A DNA stretch of 64,000 nucleotides from Bacteroidia bacterium (lineage in GTDB: Bacteria > Bacteroidota > Bacteroidia > UKL13-3): the NCBI GenBank assembly GCA_023151275.1, contig JAKLJI010000016.1, positions 1-64,000 on the forward strand, in the 5' to 3' direction. The notes beneath the pieces were generated by a model. It had not been told where the DNA came from. It made no database searches and saw only the letters and a program-made list of their open reading frames with translations. This document shows positions 63,187-64,000 of this stretch, piece after piece; positions within the stretch are counted from its first letter, which is position 1; each line of letters starts with the position of its first letter. Made by a program: the position numbers and the translations under genes.

Positions 63187-63645
63187 ATGCAAAAAATGAA
63201 AGTAATTTTGGTAGCCGTTCTCGCTTTGGTGGCTACATCCATGAAACCATCCGAAGAAATTAAATGGATGGATTTTAATGCCGGTTATAGCTTGGCCAAG
63301 AAAAAAGGCAAAATTATGCTGGTTGATGTGTACACCGAATGGTGTGGCTGGTGCAAACGTATGGACCGCGATGCCTATGCCAAACCTGAAATTGCAGAAA
63401 TTGTAGGTAAAGATTTTATCGCCATTAAATTCAATCCCGAAATTGAAGGCGTAACCTACACCTTTGAAGGTAAAAACTATACAGGAGCTCAGTTGGCAGG
63501 TGTAATTTCAAACAATCAACTTAGCGGTTATCCTACAACTATTTTCATCAATCCAAAAGTGAAGAAAACCGAAATTGTAGTAGGCTATAAAAATGCCGAG
63601 CAATTGCGTCCAATCCTTGAAGATTTGAAAGTCAAACTAAAATAA
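63187..63645 (+). CDS. Secreted thioredoxin-fold protein
   Basis: The 152-aa product has an N-terminal signal segment (MKVILVAVLALVATS) and a thioredoxin fold with WCGWC (Cys53, Cys56) and the cis-Pro in SGYPTT. It resembles the periplasmic thioredoxin_7/DUF255-type reductases. Start 63187 or ATG 63196 are both possible. It is likely a periplasmic disulfide reductase or oxidase. Confidence 0.88.
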   Translation: MQKMKVILVAVLALVATSMKPSEEIKWMDFNAGYSLAKKKGKIMLVDVYTEWCGWCKRMDRDAYAKPEIAEIVGKDFIAIKFNPEIEGVTYTFEGKNYTGAQLAGVISNNQLSGYPTTIFINPKVKKTEIVVGYKNAEQLRPILEDLKVKLK

Positions 63646-63667
63646 ACCTACGCGGAATGCGTACGAG

Positions 63668-63696
63668 AACTGTCCTTTCGAGGGCAGTTTTTTTTT
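63668..63696 (+). terminator. Terminator after thioredoxin gene
   Basis: AACTGTCCT and AGGGCAGTT (one G-T pair) closed by TTCG, followed by a run of nine T's. Confidence 0.85.
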
Positions 63697-63853
63697 GGCC
63701 TTGCCCCAACCTAAATTTCGTTTCGGGAATCCAAATTCGTTTTCAGGGGCCCGGGTCATCCGCCTGTACTCCTCTGGCATAAGCCTCGTGGCTGTATTGG
63801 CTTTGGCGGGCTTCCTGCGGTCGCCTCCAAACCCAAACATCCACGGTCCTCTG

Positions 63854-63884
63854 CCTTCCGGGGTACTGTCTCCTGCCCCTAAGG
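63854..63884. repeat. Short hairpin repeat, copy 6
   Basis: CCTT, CC, GGGG, loop TACTGTCTCCTG, CCCC, T, AAGG. The CCTT/AAGG pair replaces CCTG/CAGG of other copies, a change on both arms that keeps the pairing. Confidence 0.65.
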
Positions 63885-63909
63885 AATCTAAACTCTCACC
63901 CAAACCAAA

Positions 63910-63957
63910 CTTCTTCTCCTTCTCTATCTCTTCCTCTTTCTCTTTCTCTTTCTCCTT
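63910..63957. repeat. Pyrimidine-rich simple-sequence tract
   Basis: Repeated TTCTC/TTCC units on the plus strand (GAAAGAGAAAGAG-type purine run on the other), directly after the stop codon of the edge gene. A similar tract occurs inside the coding sequence at about 36065-36150. Confidence 0.6.
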
Positions 63958-63958
63958 C

Positions 63959-64000
63959 TTACTCCAAATCGTATTGCTTAATCTTCCTGTATAAGGTACG
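63959..64000 (-). CDS. 3' end of a Fis-type HTH regulator (partial)
   Basis: The last 13 codons before TAA read RTLYRKIKQYDLE, the closing helix of the Fis-type HTH found at the end of NtrC-family sigma-54 activators (ISRRTLYRKIKEY pattern). The rest lies beyond the window edge. With only 13 residues the assignment is a good guess rather than proof. Confidence 0.5.
   Translation of the reverse strand, partial: RTLYRKIKQYDLE

Larger units (their letters stand above)
63646..63958. other. Intergenic region, 313 bp
   Basis: It contains the terminator at 63668-63696, a GC-rich segment, one hairpin repeat (63854-63884) and a pyrimidine-rich tract (about 63910-63957) directly next to the stop of the edge gene. 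No gene is supported; the frames covering it are repeat-driven. Confidence 0.6.

Noticed and set aside
63637..63994. Frames of 88 and 99 aa at the right edge
   Set aside because: They cover the terminator, the hairpin repeat and the pyrimidine tract (runs of Phe-Ser), and conflict with the edge gene on the minus strand.

Overview
The window (64 kb, roughly 40% GC by eye) comes from a chromosome of the phylum Bacteroidota, most likely an uncultured Sphingobacteriales/Chitinophagales-type bacterium. The evidence is nine secreted proteins ending in a type IX secretion system (T9SS) type A sorting domain (FPNP/YPNP near the C-terminus), a long IspG with a large central insertion, a TonB-dependent receptor with a carboxypeptidase-regulatory-like N-terminal domain, the LptE/TPR/SecG neighbourhood, a DUF5777 barrel, a serine-palmitoyltransferase-like enzyme and a few TAnnTTTG-type promoters. 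No tRNA, rRNA, CRISPR array or prophage was seen.

Layout. 0-5.2 kb: a small hypothetical gene, two T9SS proteins and an SF1 helicase with a C-terminal HTH. 5.3-10.9 kb: pyrG, DNA alkylation repair, an alpha/beta hydrolase, a chorismate-mutase-like gene divergent from a U32 peptidase-family gene, and a ferredoxin. 10.9-26.8 kb: an AT-rich accessory region with six T9SS proteins, two copies of a module (structured leader, small secreted protein, hairpin, Asp-box T9SS protein), short hairpin repeats, a GC-rich palindromic repeat and a MITE-like insertion. 27.0-28.5 kb: a DpnI-type nuclease facing a phage-type Dam methyltransferase. 28.9-33.3 kb: groESL and an ECF sigma factor overlapping a trans-envelope partner. 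33.4-39 kb: core genes (secG, TPR protein, lptE, citrate synthase). 39-50 kb: TonB receptor, MFS and DMT transporters, LptF/G-type permease, CAP protein, ispG, SDR. 49.6-54.2 kb: MlaE/MlaF, then a run of haem-motif lipoproteins with a DUF5777 barrel and YceI. 54.2-58.9 kb: ZIP transporter, PAP2 phosphatase, methyltransferase and a membrane pyrophosphatase with a Cys-rich tail. 59-64 kb: two barrel-type secreted proteins (one with ComEA-like HhH), an AOS-family PLP enzyme, a thioredoxin, and the last 13 codons of a Fis/NtrC-type regulator at the edge.

How the genes work together. LptE and the LptF/G permease belong to LPS export, SecG to the general secretory pathway that feeds the T9SS, and MlaE/MlaF to lipid trafficking. 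The most interesting loci are: (1) the chorismate-mutase-like/U32/ferredoxin group, which fits a prephenate-dependent hydroxylation pathway; (2) the DpnI/Dam-like pair, whose expected specificities conflict; (3) the haem lipoprotein/DUF5777/YceI run, which resembles an uncharacterised envelope electron-transfer unit; (4) the duplicated T9SS modules with covarying hairpins and a MITE insertion whose empty site is preserved in the paralogue; and (5) the 16-cysteine tail on the pyrophosphatase.
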